This document shows positions 9,173 through 17,524 of a stretch of DNA of 64,000 nucleotides, piece by piece. The notes beneath the pieces were generated by a model. It did no database searches. It had not been told where the DNA came from and worked only from the letters and a program-made list of their open reading frames with translations. This DNA is from Verrucomicrobiaceae bacterium. GTDB taxonomy: Bacteria; Verrucomicrobiota; Verrucomicrobiia; Verrucomicrobiales; Verrucomicrobiaceae. Position 1 is the first letter of the stretch, and each line of letters starts with the position of its first letter. A program made the position numbers and the translations under genes. The stretch covers positions 1 to 64,000 of the forward strand of contig JAIXOU010000100.1 in the NCBI GenBank assembly GCA_027486585.1. The letters are read 5' to 3'.

Positions 9173-9532
9173 ATGGAAGAAAGTTTCCCCCTTCGCTATC
9201 AAATCGCCTGCATCGTGCTGACCGCACTCTTTGTGTGGTCTTTCAGTGTTGCTCGCGAGCCTCGCCAGTGGAGACGTCTTTTTCAATCGACCTTCTACAG
9301 GACGGAGCAATTCTCGGTCAATAAGAATAAGGTCATTGACGAGATCCTTAAAACTTGGGGTATACGCGTGGCCATGTTGATATTGGTCGTAGATGTGGCC
9401 TGTTTTGTAGCCATGGTTACTTACAAAGACAGGATGCATGCACGCGATATGTCTGCTGATGATTTCTATCACTTACAAGAGCAAAATAAGATTCAGCAGA
9501 CTGCTCCAGACTCAAGAAGGCCAGCACCCTAA
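9173..9532 (+). CDS. Small membrane protein of unknown function
   Basis: A 119-residue protein I do not recognise. Two membrane segments are visible, near residues 9-25 (IACIVLTALFVWSFSVA) and 65-82 (GIRVAMLILVVDVACFVAMV), with a basic cytoplasmic loop between them. The tail is polar. The start at 9173 follows pgi by about 67 bp, and a transporter gene follows 43 bp downstream on the same strand, so it may be part of their transcript. Confidence 0.65.
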   Translation: MEESFPLRYQIACIVLTALFVWSFSVAREPRQWRRLFQSTFYRTEQFSVNKNKVIDEILKTWGIRVAMLILVVDVACFVAMVTYKDRMHARDMSADDFYHLQEQNKIQQTAPDSRRPAP

Positions 9533-9575
9533 TTGATTTGATTTGAGGCATACTTTCAGCTGAAGCTTCCATTGT

Positions 9576-10808
9576 ATGTCTGGTTTCCTTGGTCTTGCCC
9601 TTTTCATAGCCTTTGCTTGGGCGATTTCTGAAAACCGCCGTCTTTTTCCTTGGCGAACGGTTGTTGCCGGGATCGCACTTCAATTCTTGCTAGGCTGGCT
9701 GATTCTGGGTACCGAAGTTGGTTCACTGTTCTTCGGTCAGCTGGATGGTATCTTCCGCCGATTACTCGGTTTTGCTAACGAAGGGGTGTCAATGGTCTTC
9801 GGACCCCTGGCCAATAAGGATTTGCTTACCTCTAAGTGGGGTTCAGATCATTCGTTTTTGTTTGCTGTCACAGTGACGGGAACGATCGTGCTCGTCTCGG
9901 CTTTGTCATCTTTGCTGTATCATTATGGCATTCTACAAATCGTTGTGCGTGCTGTTGCTTGGATTATGCGAAGACTGATGCGAACCAGCGGCGCTGAGAG
10001 CCTTGCAGCTGCGGCAAACATCTTCATGGGGCAAACCGAGGCACCGCTCGTCATCAAGCCCTATTTAACCACCATGACACGCAGTGAACTCATGGCACTT
10101 ATGGTCGGAGGTATGGCCACCATCGCCGGAGGTGTTTTAGCCGCCTATGTCTCGTTTGGTATATCTGCAGGACATCTTTTGACAGCCTCCGTGATGAGTG
10201 CCCCAGCTGCTCTCATGATGGCCAAAATTCTCCTGCCAGAGACTGAGGTTAGCGAAACCGCCGGCGGTACTCAGCGCCAGATGGAAAGGGAGACAGTTAA
10301 CGGGATCGATGCGCTTTGTCGAGGTGCCAGTGATGGCATGACACTTGCCATCAACGTCATGGCCATGCTCATTGCATTTGTCGCTACGGTGGCATTGGCG
10401 AATTACCTATTGTCGCTCAGTTTGCAGTGGGTCGGTGTTCAGGATGCCAAACCGTTGCAAACCGTGCTTGGATGGCTGAATGCACCCTTTGCCTGGCTGA
10501 TGGGCGTGCCTTGGGAGGATTGCAAAATTGTCGGCAGTATTCTGGGGGAGCGCATCGTGCTTAATGAGTTTATCGGTTACCTGAATTTGAGTAAAGCTCA
10601 GGGTCTGCAACCAGAGAGCATCACCATCACCACCTATGCGCTGTGTGGATTTGCCAATTTTTTGAGCATCGCCATTCAAATCGGTGGCATCGGTGCCCTG
10701 GCTGAAAGCCGACGTGCAGAGCTGGCCCGTCTGGGTTTCAAGGCCATGATCGGTGGCGTCTTGGCCTGTTATTGCACGGCAAGTATTGCCGGAATCCTTA
10801 CCCGCTGA
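9576..10808 (+). CDS. Concentrative nucleoside transporter (CNT family)
   Basis: A 410-residue inner membrane transporter that couples nucleoside uptake to a proton or sodium gradient. The diagnostic GQTEAPLVIKPYL motif is at about residue 150, and later GMTLAINVMAMLIAF and the ALCGFANFLSIAIQIGG motif complete the CNT/NupC pattern. Eight or more hydrophobic segments are visible. Which nucleosides are carried cannot be told. No regulator lies beside it. Confidence 0.93.
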   Translation: MSGFLGLALFIAFAWAISENRRLFPWRTVVAGIALQFLLGWLILGTEVGSLFFGQLDGIFRRLLGFANEGVSMVFGPLANKDLLTSKWGSDHSFLFAVTVTGTIVLVSALSSLLYHYGILQIVVRAVAWIMRRLMRTSGAESLAAAANIFMGQTEAPLVIKPYLTTMTRSELMALMVGGMATIAGGVLAAYVSFGISAGHLLTASVMSAPAALMMAKILLPETEVSETAGGTQRQMERETVNGIDALCRGASDGMTLAINVMAMLIAFVATVALANYLLSLSLQWVGVQDAKPLQTVLGWLNAPFAWLMGVPWEDCKIVGSILGERIVLNEFIGYLNLSKAQGLQPESITITTYALCGFANFLSIAIQIGGIGALAESRRAELARLGFKAMIGGVLACYCTASIAGILTR

Positions 10809-11106
10809 ATGGCCATTTTTTGGCCTGAACCAAAAGGATGAACCGCAGTGCGCGGCACACTCAATGCCCACACCACTCAAGGTAAATATGAGTTCAGTAT
10901 GGTTTGGTAGAAAGTCAGGTGAATGATTTAGGCATTGATCGCCAGTGAGTTATTGCTGTGCCAATCAAGATTTTAACCTGACCTATTCATGAAACTCTAC
11001 TGCGAGTTGTAGCAGGGCCTCATTGGCGGCGCTGGGTCGTGTTGGCCAAGCCTTCTTTCACCCATGCTGGGTGAAAGCCCCTCGGTTATAATTGCGTAGC
11101 CATCTC
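10809..11106. promoter_or_regulatory. Intergenic region with a perfect 10-bp inverted repeat
   Basis: The roughly 300 bp hold no gene. CTTTCACCCA (11055-11064) and TGGGTGAAAG (11068-11077) form a perfect inverted repeat around TGC, 30 bp before the ATG of the next gene. No T run follows, so it fits an operator or a leader hairpin better than a terminator. Confidence 0.5.
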
Positions 11107-12504
11107 ATGCTACGCTCACTCGCGCTTCTTCTCCTCGCCACGCAGGTCCATGCAACGGATCCCATCTCTCTTTTCATCGAGGGATATGCGGGTCTGCGTA
11201 GCGTGGCTCAAGGGGAGGTGATGCCGATTCACGTCAGCACCACGGCGGCGAAATTTGAGATCGAAGTCTGCCGTCTCGGTTCGACACGCGAGGTCGTTTG
11301 GAAGAAGTCCGACGTGCCTGGGCAGGCTCATCCTGTGCCAGATGATGCATCTGCGAATGGTTGTCGCTGGCCTGAATCCCTGCGTGTGCCGGTGGGGGCT
11401 GAGTGGAAGTCAGGCTACTATGAGGTGATCTTCCGCGCCATAGACAAGGGCGGTCAGTGGACGCATCGTGGCAGTCGCACGGCCACAAGCAGCACGTTCT
11501 TCATCGTGCGGCAGGCCAAGCCGGGCCAGACCTCAAAGATCTTGCTCCAGCTCTCCACGAATACTTACAACGCCTACAACAACTGGGGTGGCTTTTCAGT
11601 GTATGCCTACAACAGCCGCTCGAATAATCAGGGGCATCGAGTCAGCTTCGAGCGCCCTAGCGCGTCGCAGTTTGCCAAGTGGGAGCTGCCCTTCGTCATC
11701 TGGGCTGAGAAGAATGGCTATGCGCTGGAGTTCGCTGCGAATGAAGATCTGGAATTCCACCCTGAGCTCCTCGGCAGCTACAAGCTCGTTCTTAGCGTCG
11801 GTCACGACGAATACTGGAGCGCTCCCATGCGTGATAACCTCGAAGCCTGGATCAATAAAGGCGGGAATGTGGCCTTCTTCAGTGGAAATACCTGCTGCTG
11901 GCAGGTGCGCACTGAGGATAACGGACGTGCCTTTACCTGCTGCAAACAGAACTACCATCTCGATCCCATTTATGCGTCACGCGATTTTAAGACGCTCAGC
12001 ACTCTTTGGAGTCATTACCTTGTGCAGCGTCCCGAAAACCAACTCACAGGTGTTGGCTTCCTTTGGGGTGGATATCGTCAAAGCCACGGTCAATTCATGG
12101 AGGAACCTTCTGAATATGAAGTACACCGACCTCAACATTGGATCTTTGAGGGCACTAGCCTTAAGCGTGGAGACAAGTTCGGTGCCAAGGACGGCATCGT
12201 TGGTTATGAGTGTGACGGATGCGAACTTGAATGGCGCAACGGTTTACCCTTTGCCACGACTCAAGACGGCACACCGAAGACTTTTGAAGTCCTCAGCACC
12301 TGCCCCGTCCGTTGGCATCCTGATGATGTGGAGTGGTATGAGAAATGGCAGATGGGTCGAACTGGTGCTGCTTGCATGGGGATTTACATTCAAGGGGGCA
12401 CCGTCTTCACTGCTGCTACGACCGACTGGGCTCACGGCCTGCAGGGCAATGATCCCACGGTGATGCGCATCACTAAGAATGTGCTAGATCGACTGTCGAA
12501 GTAA
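11107..12504 (+). CDS. Exported N,N-dimethylformamidase large-subunit-like protein
   Basis: A 465-residue protein with a signal peptide (MLRSLALLLLATQVHA). Its middle matches the C-terminal domain of N,N-dimethylformamidase beta subunit: STNTYNAYNNWGG, LSVGHDEYWSAPMRDN and GGNVAFFSGNTCCWQVR. DMFase hydrolyses dimethylformamide to dimethylamine and formate, but many exported relatives have unknown substrates, so the reaction is not assured. The ATG at 11107 is preferred over a TTG at 11092 because the signal peptide starts there. The next gene begins nine bases after the stop, implying an operon. Confidence 0.8.
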   Translation: MLRSLALLLLATQVHATDPISLFIEGYAGLRSVAQGEVMPIHVSTTAAKFEIEVCRLGSTREVVWKKSDVPGQAHPVPDDASANGCRWPESLRVPVGAEWKSGYYEVIFRAIDKGGQWTHRGSRTATSSTFFIVRQAKPGQTSKILLQLSTNTYNAYNNWGGFSVYAYNSRSNNQGHRVSFERPSASQFAKWELPFVIWAEKNGYALEFAANEDLEFHPELLGSYKLVLSVGHDEYWSAPMRDNLEAWINKGGNVAFFSGNTCCWQVRTEDNGRAFTCCKQNYHLDPIYASRDFKTLSTLWSHYLVQRPENQLTGVGFLWGGYRQSHGQFMEEPSEYEVHRPQHWIFEGTSLKRGDKFGAKDGIVGYECDGCELEWRNGLPFATTQDGTPKTFEVLSTCPVRWHPDDVEWYEKWQMGRTGAACMGIYIQGGTVFTAATTDWAHGLQGNDPTVMRITKNVLDRLSK

Positions 12505-12513
12505 ACATCCACC

Positions 12514-15099
12514 ATGAAAGACCTATTCATTTTTCTTGCGCTCATTACGCCTGTTATCGCTGAAGATCGTCCAAGCGCGACAACTCGCCGTCAGCATCCT
12601 GATGTGCCGCTGCCTGCTGGAGTGAGTCTTGTTGATGAGCAGGGACGGGACAACGGTGTGCGCTTTGTGGACATCAATGGAGACGGACATGAGGATATTG
12701 TTTTCTCCAATACAAAAAGTTACGGTGTCTATCTCTTTAACGATGTGGAGAAGAAGAACCTCGGCTGGTCATTGGGTTGGCCGCACATGATCCGCGAGGG
12801 CAAGGCTGGCGAGCCGAATGCTCTGCCGCTGACCACGGGCAATGATGTGATCTTCAAAGAGGGGGCCATGTGGGTGAAAGGAGCACGGGCGATTAGCTTC
12901 CAAGAACTGTGCCGACCACCCGCACCGCCGCCGCGCACACCGGAAGATTCACTCAAGGCGCTGCATTTGAAACCAGGCTTCAAGGCGGAACTCGTCGCTC
13001 ATGAGCCTCTGGTGCAGGATCCCATCTTCGTGGACTGGGATGCATCGGGTCGTCTGTGGGTCGTGGAGATGGCAGACTATCCCTTTCATGAGCACAAAGG
13101 ACAGGCCTACCCAGGTCGGGTGAAAGTTCTGCAGGATACAAATGGAGACGGCATTTACGACAAGGCGACGCTATTTCTGGAAGATCTGGTTTATCCCACT
13201 GGCCTAGCGTGCTGGAAGAGTGGGGTATTCATCGCAAGCGTGCCGGATGTATTCTTCGCTGAAGACCTTGATCACGATGGAAAAGCTGACAAGCGAACGC
13301 CGATTCTGCAAGGCTTCACCAAGGGTAATCCGCAGCATTTGGTCAATGGTTTTGCCTGGGGGCTTGATGGTTGGCTGTATGGGGGCAATGGTGACAGCGG
13401 CGGCATAATTACGGATGTGAGCACAGGTAAAAAGCATGACCTAAGCGGGCGTGATTTTCGCTTTAATCCGATGACGGGTGAGTTTCAGTTGCAGGCAGGC
13501 AAGGCGCAGTATGGGCGCTGGAGAGATGACTTTGGCAATTGGTTCGCCAACAACAATAGCAACCTTGGCTGGCATTACTTTCTCGAGGATCGCTATCTTG
13601 CGCGGAATCCTCAGCTCGCAGTGCCTTCGTTGAAACGTGACTTGAACAGCAGCGGAAAAAAGCTCTTCCCGGTGAGTGCACCGATTCGCAGACTCAATCA
13701 ACCGGACTCGGTGAACTTGCTCACTTCGGGCTGTAGCATTATGCCGTATCGTGACACGCTGTTTGGAGGGGATTTTGCTCGTAGTGTTTTCATTTGCGAG
13801 CCGGCGAACAATCTGGTGCATCGCGAAGTGCTTGAAGTTGATGGAATCACCTTTGCGAGCCGTCGCGCTGAAGATGAAAGAGAAAGGGAGTTCCTGGCCA
13901 GTGAGGACAACTGGAGCCGCTTTACGCAGGCGCGCACAGGGCCGGATGGCTGCTTGTATGTTGTGGATTTTTATCGGCTCATCTTGGAACATCCGGAGTG
14001 GATTCCTAAACAAATGATCGAGCATCTCGACCTTCGTGCTGGCCATGACAAGGGACGAATCTACCGAATTTCGCCACTGCATTCAAAGCGCCGCGAAGTG
14101 CCGAATCTGACGAAAATGAGCCATGATCAACTCGGGGAAATGCTGGAATCGCCGAACGGATGGACGCGGGATGCGGCCCAGCGATTGCTCATGGAACTGG
14201 GCGCAAAGTGGAGCTCCGACGTTTTGTCTGGTAACAGTGCCGCACAGATACAACAGCTATGGGCGATGCATACGCTTGGCACCCTGAGTCCAGCACACTT
14301 GCAAAACGCGCTCCGCAATACTGAGGCGCGCATTCGCGAACATGCTGTGCGCATCTCAGAGAACTACCTCAAAGACAGCACCCTGCTAACGAGTGTGATG
14401 AAGCTCGCGAATGATGATGATATACGCGTGCGTGTTCAGACGGCTTTCTCGCTTGGAGAGAGCGATGATCCGCGGATCGCAGCTGTGTTGAGTGGACTTG
14501 CCAAACGAGATGCCGCCACACCAGGAATGCTTGTTGCGCTTTTGTCCTCATCACCCAAGCACGAAGAGGCTAAAGACTGGCAGGCTATGCTCAAAGGTGG
14601 TCCAAAAGGCACGAACACTTCATCGCCAAAAATCATCATTAACTCAAATCCTAATCGCGATAATGTCGTGAAAGCTTATGCCGCCGTCGCTAAACTAACT
14701 GGCGATGCAGCTCGCGGACACACACTTTATACAGCGCTCTGTGCTGCATGTCATCGATTGAAAAATGAAGGCTCTGAGATCGGTCCCGACCTTGGGACTG
14801 TCGCAAGCAAGCCAACGGAGCAGCTCGTCGAAGCAATTCTCGATCCCAACCGTGCGGTCGAGCGGCGTTACCTTACCCAGACCGTGACGACCAAGCATGG
14901 CAGGGAACTCATCGGCATGGTTTCTGAAGAAACGGCAAATAGCATCACGATGAAGTTGGCCACTGGCACCGAAGTGATACTCCGCACGAATCTAGTCAGA
15001 ATCACATCAGGGAAGAAATCCCTGATGCCGGAGGGCCTGGAAAGCGTGCTCACGCCGCAATTTGTTGCAGATCTACTCTCTTGGATCAGGGCGAATTAA
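12514..15099 (+). CDS. PVC-type membrane-bound dehydrogenase with C-terminal heme-binding CxxCH domain
   Basis: An exported protein of 861 residues. After a signal peptide and an FG-GAP-like piece (VRFVDINGDGHEDIVFSNT, about 50) comes the beta-propeller of the TIGR02604-type dehydrogenase (about 150-520; LKPGFKAELVAHEP, DPIFVDWDASGRLWVVEMADYP). HEAT-like helices follow (about 540-690). The heme motif CAACH is at 743-747, in the TIGR02603 domain (ALCAACHRLKNEGSEIGPDL). Such proteins are hallmark periplasmic oxidoreductases of Planctomycetes and Verrucomicrobia, probably oxidising sugars or related compounds. It is co-transcribed with the DMFase-like gene. Confidence 0.92.
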   Translation: MKDLFIFLALITPVIAEDRPSATTRRQHPDVPLPAGVSLVDEQGRDNGVRFVDINGDGHEDIVFSNTKSYGVYLFNDVEKKNLGWSLGWPHMIREGKAGEPNALPLTTGNDVIFKEGAMWVKGARAISFQELCRPPAPPPRTPEDSLKALHLKPGFKAELVAHEPLVQDPIFVDWDASGRLWVVEMADYPFHEHKGQAYPGRVKVLQDTNGDGIYDKATLFLEDLVYPTGLACWKSGVFIASVPDVFFAEDLDHDGKADKRTPILQGFTKGNPQHLVNGFAWGLDGWLYGGNGDSGGIITDVSTGKKHDLSGRDFRFNPMTGEFQLQAGKAQYGRWRDDFGNWFANNNSNLGWHYFLEDRYLARNPQLAVPSLKRDLNSSGKKLFPVSAPIRRLNQPDSVNLLTSGCSIMPYRDTLFGGDFARSVFICEPANNLVHREVLEVDGITFASRRAEDEREREFLASEDNWSRFTQARTGPDGCLYVVDFYRLILEHPEWIPKQMIEHLDLRAGHDKGRIYRISPLHSKRREVPNLTKMSHDQLGEMLESPNGWTRDAAQRLLMELGAKWSSDVLSGNSAAQIQQLWAMHTLGTLSPAHLQNALRNTEARIREHAVRISENYLKDSTLLTSVMKLANDDDIRVRVQTAFSLGESDDPRIAAVLSGLAKRDAATPGMLVALLSSSPKHEEAKDWQAMLKGGPKGTNTSSPKIIINSNPNRDNVVKAYAAVAKLTGDAARGHTLYTALCAACHRLKNEGSEIGPDLGTVASKPTEQLVEAILDPNRAVERRYLTQTVTTKHGRELIGMVSEETANSITMKLATGTEVILRTNLVRITSGKKSLMPEGLESVLTPQFVADLLSWIRAN

Positions 15100-15185
15100 T
15101 GACGGTGTTAGCTTAGAACTTAAAATGGGGCCTCCCTTGATATGAACACTCGACGAACGAATCGGAAAAGTTCAGACAAAGCATG

Positions 15186-16583
15186 TCATTCCTCTTTGGC
15201 TGCATTATCCAGCAGGTTAGCACTGATCTGATTTCCGTTGCCTTTGATCACAATCATAGAGGGCTGCTTGCTGCGTTTTTCTTCAGAGCGGTCATCGCGG
15301 ATGAGATTTTGGCTCACGAGGCTGTTCCGCAACTCTTCCAAGCGTAAGCCTACGCCGTCGGAATCGAGGATGTGATTTTGCGCAATCATGAGCCGATTGC
15401 CACCCAGGACATCGACTGCGGCACGTTGACGCCAAACACCTGAGATCACATTACCGGTCAAAGAGCTGTCAGTGCAGTGAATGAGACGGATTCCATTGTT
15501 CTCGGCATCTTTGAAGCCATTCACGGCATACCTCGGATTGCGATCGAAGTTGTTATTGCTGATGACGAGGTGCTCACAGTTTTCAGCCAGCAGATCTTGA
15601 TCAAAACCTTCCCAAAACGTGTTTCCGGTGATGGTGACACCTCTCGCCTCGCGGATTTCGATGTTTGTTCTCACATCACTAAACACATTGGCACTGATGG
15701 TTACATTGCCTTCACGAGTATGCGCCCTGCCGACTCGCCGCTCTAGGCTAGGATCAGTGCCTGCTCCGAGAATGCGAATATTGGCTGAGCCTGCAGCCTT
15801 GCTGGTGTGCTGTAAGGTGCAGCCCGTAATGGCCACTTCAGCGATGGAGCCACCGGTCGAGTTCAGTTCCACATTGGCCGCCGGTGTTCCTTCAAGAGAA
15901 TGATTACCTTCGATGTCGCAGGTGCCGATGTGTAAATTCCGCACTTCTCCGCCGCGCGAAACGATACCGCCTCCGCCGTTGTAGCTGATGTGACTGCCCA
16001 CCACATTGATTTGGTGCAGGTTCACTTGATCCAAAAACACACCGATGCCGCGGTTGTCATAAAAATGACAATCCGTGATGAGCACGTTACGATTCCGTGT
16101 TGTCAGGTGTACTGCATGTCGGCATTGACGGATCACCACTCGTGATAGCGTCAATTGCATCGTTCCCGCTGCCTCGATCCCATCAGCTTCGGTATGATCT
16201 CCGACGATCTCGATCCCACTGATCATGGGTGTTCTTTCTTTTTCCCAAACACCCGGTTTCACCGTCGATGGCGCGGCAGTGCCTTCGTGGCTTCCTTTGA
16301 AAAAGAAGGCTGGACCTGCGCCAGCCATCACGACGCGTGCCGTGCCGTCACTAGAGATCGCTGTAAAGCCCGACTCGCTCAGAGGAATCGTGATCGTGCG
16401 GGAAATGCGATAAATCCCCTTTGGAAAACTGACACTGCCATGGGAGAGTAGGGCCTTTTCGATCGCTGCCGCATCATCCGTTTTGCCGTCTCCTTGGGCT
16501 CCGAGACTCATCACGCTGACTTGGGCCTCGATGGTGGCTGCCAGAATAAGGAAAAAGAAAACACTGAGTTTGATCACGGTCAT
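15186..16583 (-). CDS. Exported right-handed beta-helix protein (pectate-lyase-like)
   Basis: A 465-residue secreted protein. A signal peptide (MTVIKLSVFFFLILAATIEA) precedes the glycan-enzyme start VSVMSLGAQGDGKTDDAAAIEKAL, which is typical of Pectate_lyase_3 and polygalacturonase-like folds. The remainder is a run of beta-helix coils with repeated N/G turns such as ITGNTFWEG, VISNNNFDRN and SLTGNVISG. I see no clear catalytic motif, so it may be a polysaccharide-binding, lyase or epimerase protein. It is transcribed away from the TraB-like gene 39 bp off. Confidence 0.8.
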   Translation of the reverse strand: MTVIKLSVFFFLILAATIEAQVSVMSLGAQGDGKTDDAAAIEKALLSHGSVSFPKGIYRISRTITIPLSESGFTAISSDGTARVVMAGAGPAFFFKGSHEGTAAPSTVKPGVWEKERTPMISGIEIVGDHTEADGIEAAGTMQLTLSRVVIRQCRHAVHLTTRNRNVLITDCHFYDNRGIGVFLDQVNLHQINVVGSHISYNGGGGIVSRGGEVRNLHIGTCDIEGNHSLEGTPAANVELNSTGGSIAEVAITGCTLQHTSKAAGSANIRILGAGTDPSLERRVGRAHTREGNVTISANVFSDVRTNIEIREARGVTITGNTFWEGFDQDLLAENCEHLVISNNNFDRNPRYAVNGFKDAENNGIRLIHCTDSSLTGNVISGVWRQRAAVDVLGGNRLMIAQNHILDSDGVGLRLEELRNSLVSQNLIRDDRSEEKRSKQPSMIVIKGNGNQISANLLDNAAKEE

Positions 16584-16622
16584 GGACCAGATACGATGGA
16601 ATCACACGGCTTCCTTCCAATC

Positions 16623-17504
16623 ATGAAATCACGAACCCTATTTTTCCTTCTAGCGGGCCTATTCTGTGGAACGAGTGAGGCAGATATCAAAACCGCTTCG
16701 GGTGCTGAACCAGCGGCTTCAAAAACTGACTTCATTCGCTTTGTTGAAAACGACCAAGGTGCCTCTTTGCAGACTGCTATCGCAAGTTATGTCTCACCCA
16801 CAGGCGTCATCGTTGATCTGATCGGCGCTGTTCACATCGCAGATAAAAAGTACTTCGATGCACTGAACCTGCGATTTAAAAGCTATGATGCGGTTCTCTA
16901 CGAACTGGTCGGAAGGCCGATCGAGCAGCGGACAGAAATGAAAGTGGCTGATGGCAATGCCAAGCTCCAGTGGCTTGGGCAGATGCAGGAGACGATGCGT
17001 AAAAAGTTAGCGCTGGAAAGCCAACTTCAATGCATCGACTACAAAGCGCCTAACTTTGTCCATGCCGACATGAGTACGGAAGGTTTTCTCGATACTCAGA
17101 AGGACAAGAAAGAAAACTTCCTCACACTCTGGATGAAGGCCGCCATCGCAAGCAGCGTGACCGCTGATCCTGACAAGGAAGAGCCCAGCATGGTCGAGTT
17201 TCTCGCGGTGCTCATGCGTGAGGACAACGCTAGCGAGCTGAAGCTTATGGTCGGTCGCGAATTTGACCGCGTCGAGAATCTCATGGCCGGCATCGAGTCT
17301 GGTGACGGCACCGTCATCATCGGTGAGCGAAATCGCCATGCTCTGGAGGTCTTAAAAAAGCAGATTGATGCAGGCAAAAAGCAGCTAGCCGTCTTTTATG
17401 GTGCTGCCCATTTTCCAGACATGGAGCAGCGCTTGCTCAAGCAAGGTTACAAGCTCCAAAAGACCGAGTGGCTCACAGCCTGGGATCTGCCTAACGAAGA
17501 GTAA
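16623..17504 (+). CDS. TraB/GumN-family exported protein
   Basis: A 293-residue protein starting at the ATG that opens the signal peptide MKSRTLFFLLAGLFCGTSEA. The conserved features of the TraB/PrgY/GumN fold are present: DLIGAVHIADKKYFDAL near the N-terminus, VLYELVG, and near the end GERNRHALEVLKK and VFYGAAHFPDME. Members of this family resemble metalloproteases of the Tiki/TraB kind; activity here is not shown. The longer open frame to 16494 would overlap the divergent gene and lose the signal peptide. Confidence 0.8.
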   Translation: MKSRTLFFLLAGLFCGTSEADIKTASGAEPAASKTDFIRFVENDQGASLQTAIASYVSPTGVIVDLIGAVHIADKKYFDALNLRFKSYDAVLYELVGRPIEQRTEMKVADGNAKLQWLGQMQETMRKKLALESQLQCIDYKAPNFVHADMSTEGFLDTQKDKKENFLTLWMKAAIASSVTADPDKEEPSMVEFLAVLMREDNASELKLMVGREFDRVENLMAGIESGDGTVIIGERNRHALEVLKKQIDAGKKQLAVFYGAAHFPDMEQRLLKQGYKLQKTEWLTAWDLPNEE

Positions 17505-17524
17505 ACAAAGCAAGTCCTCGTCAC

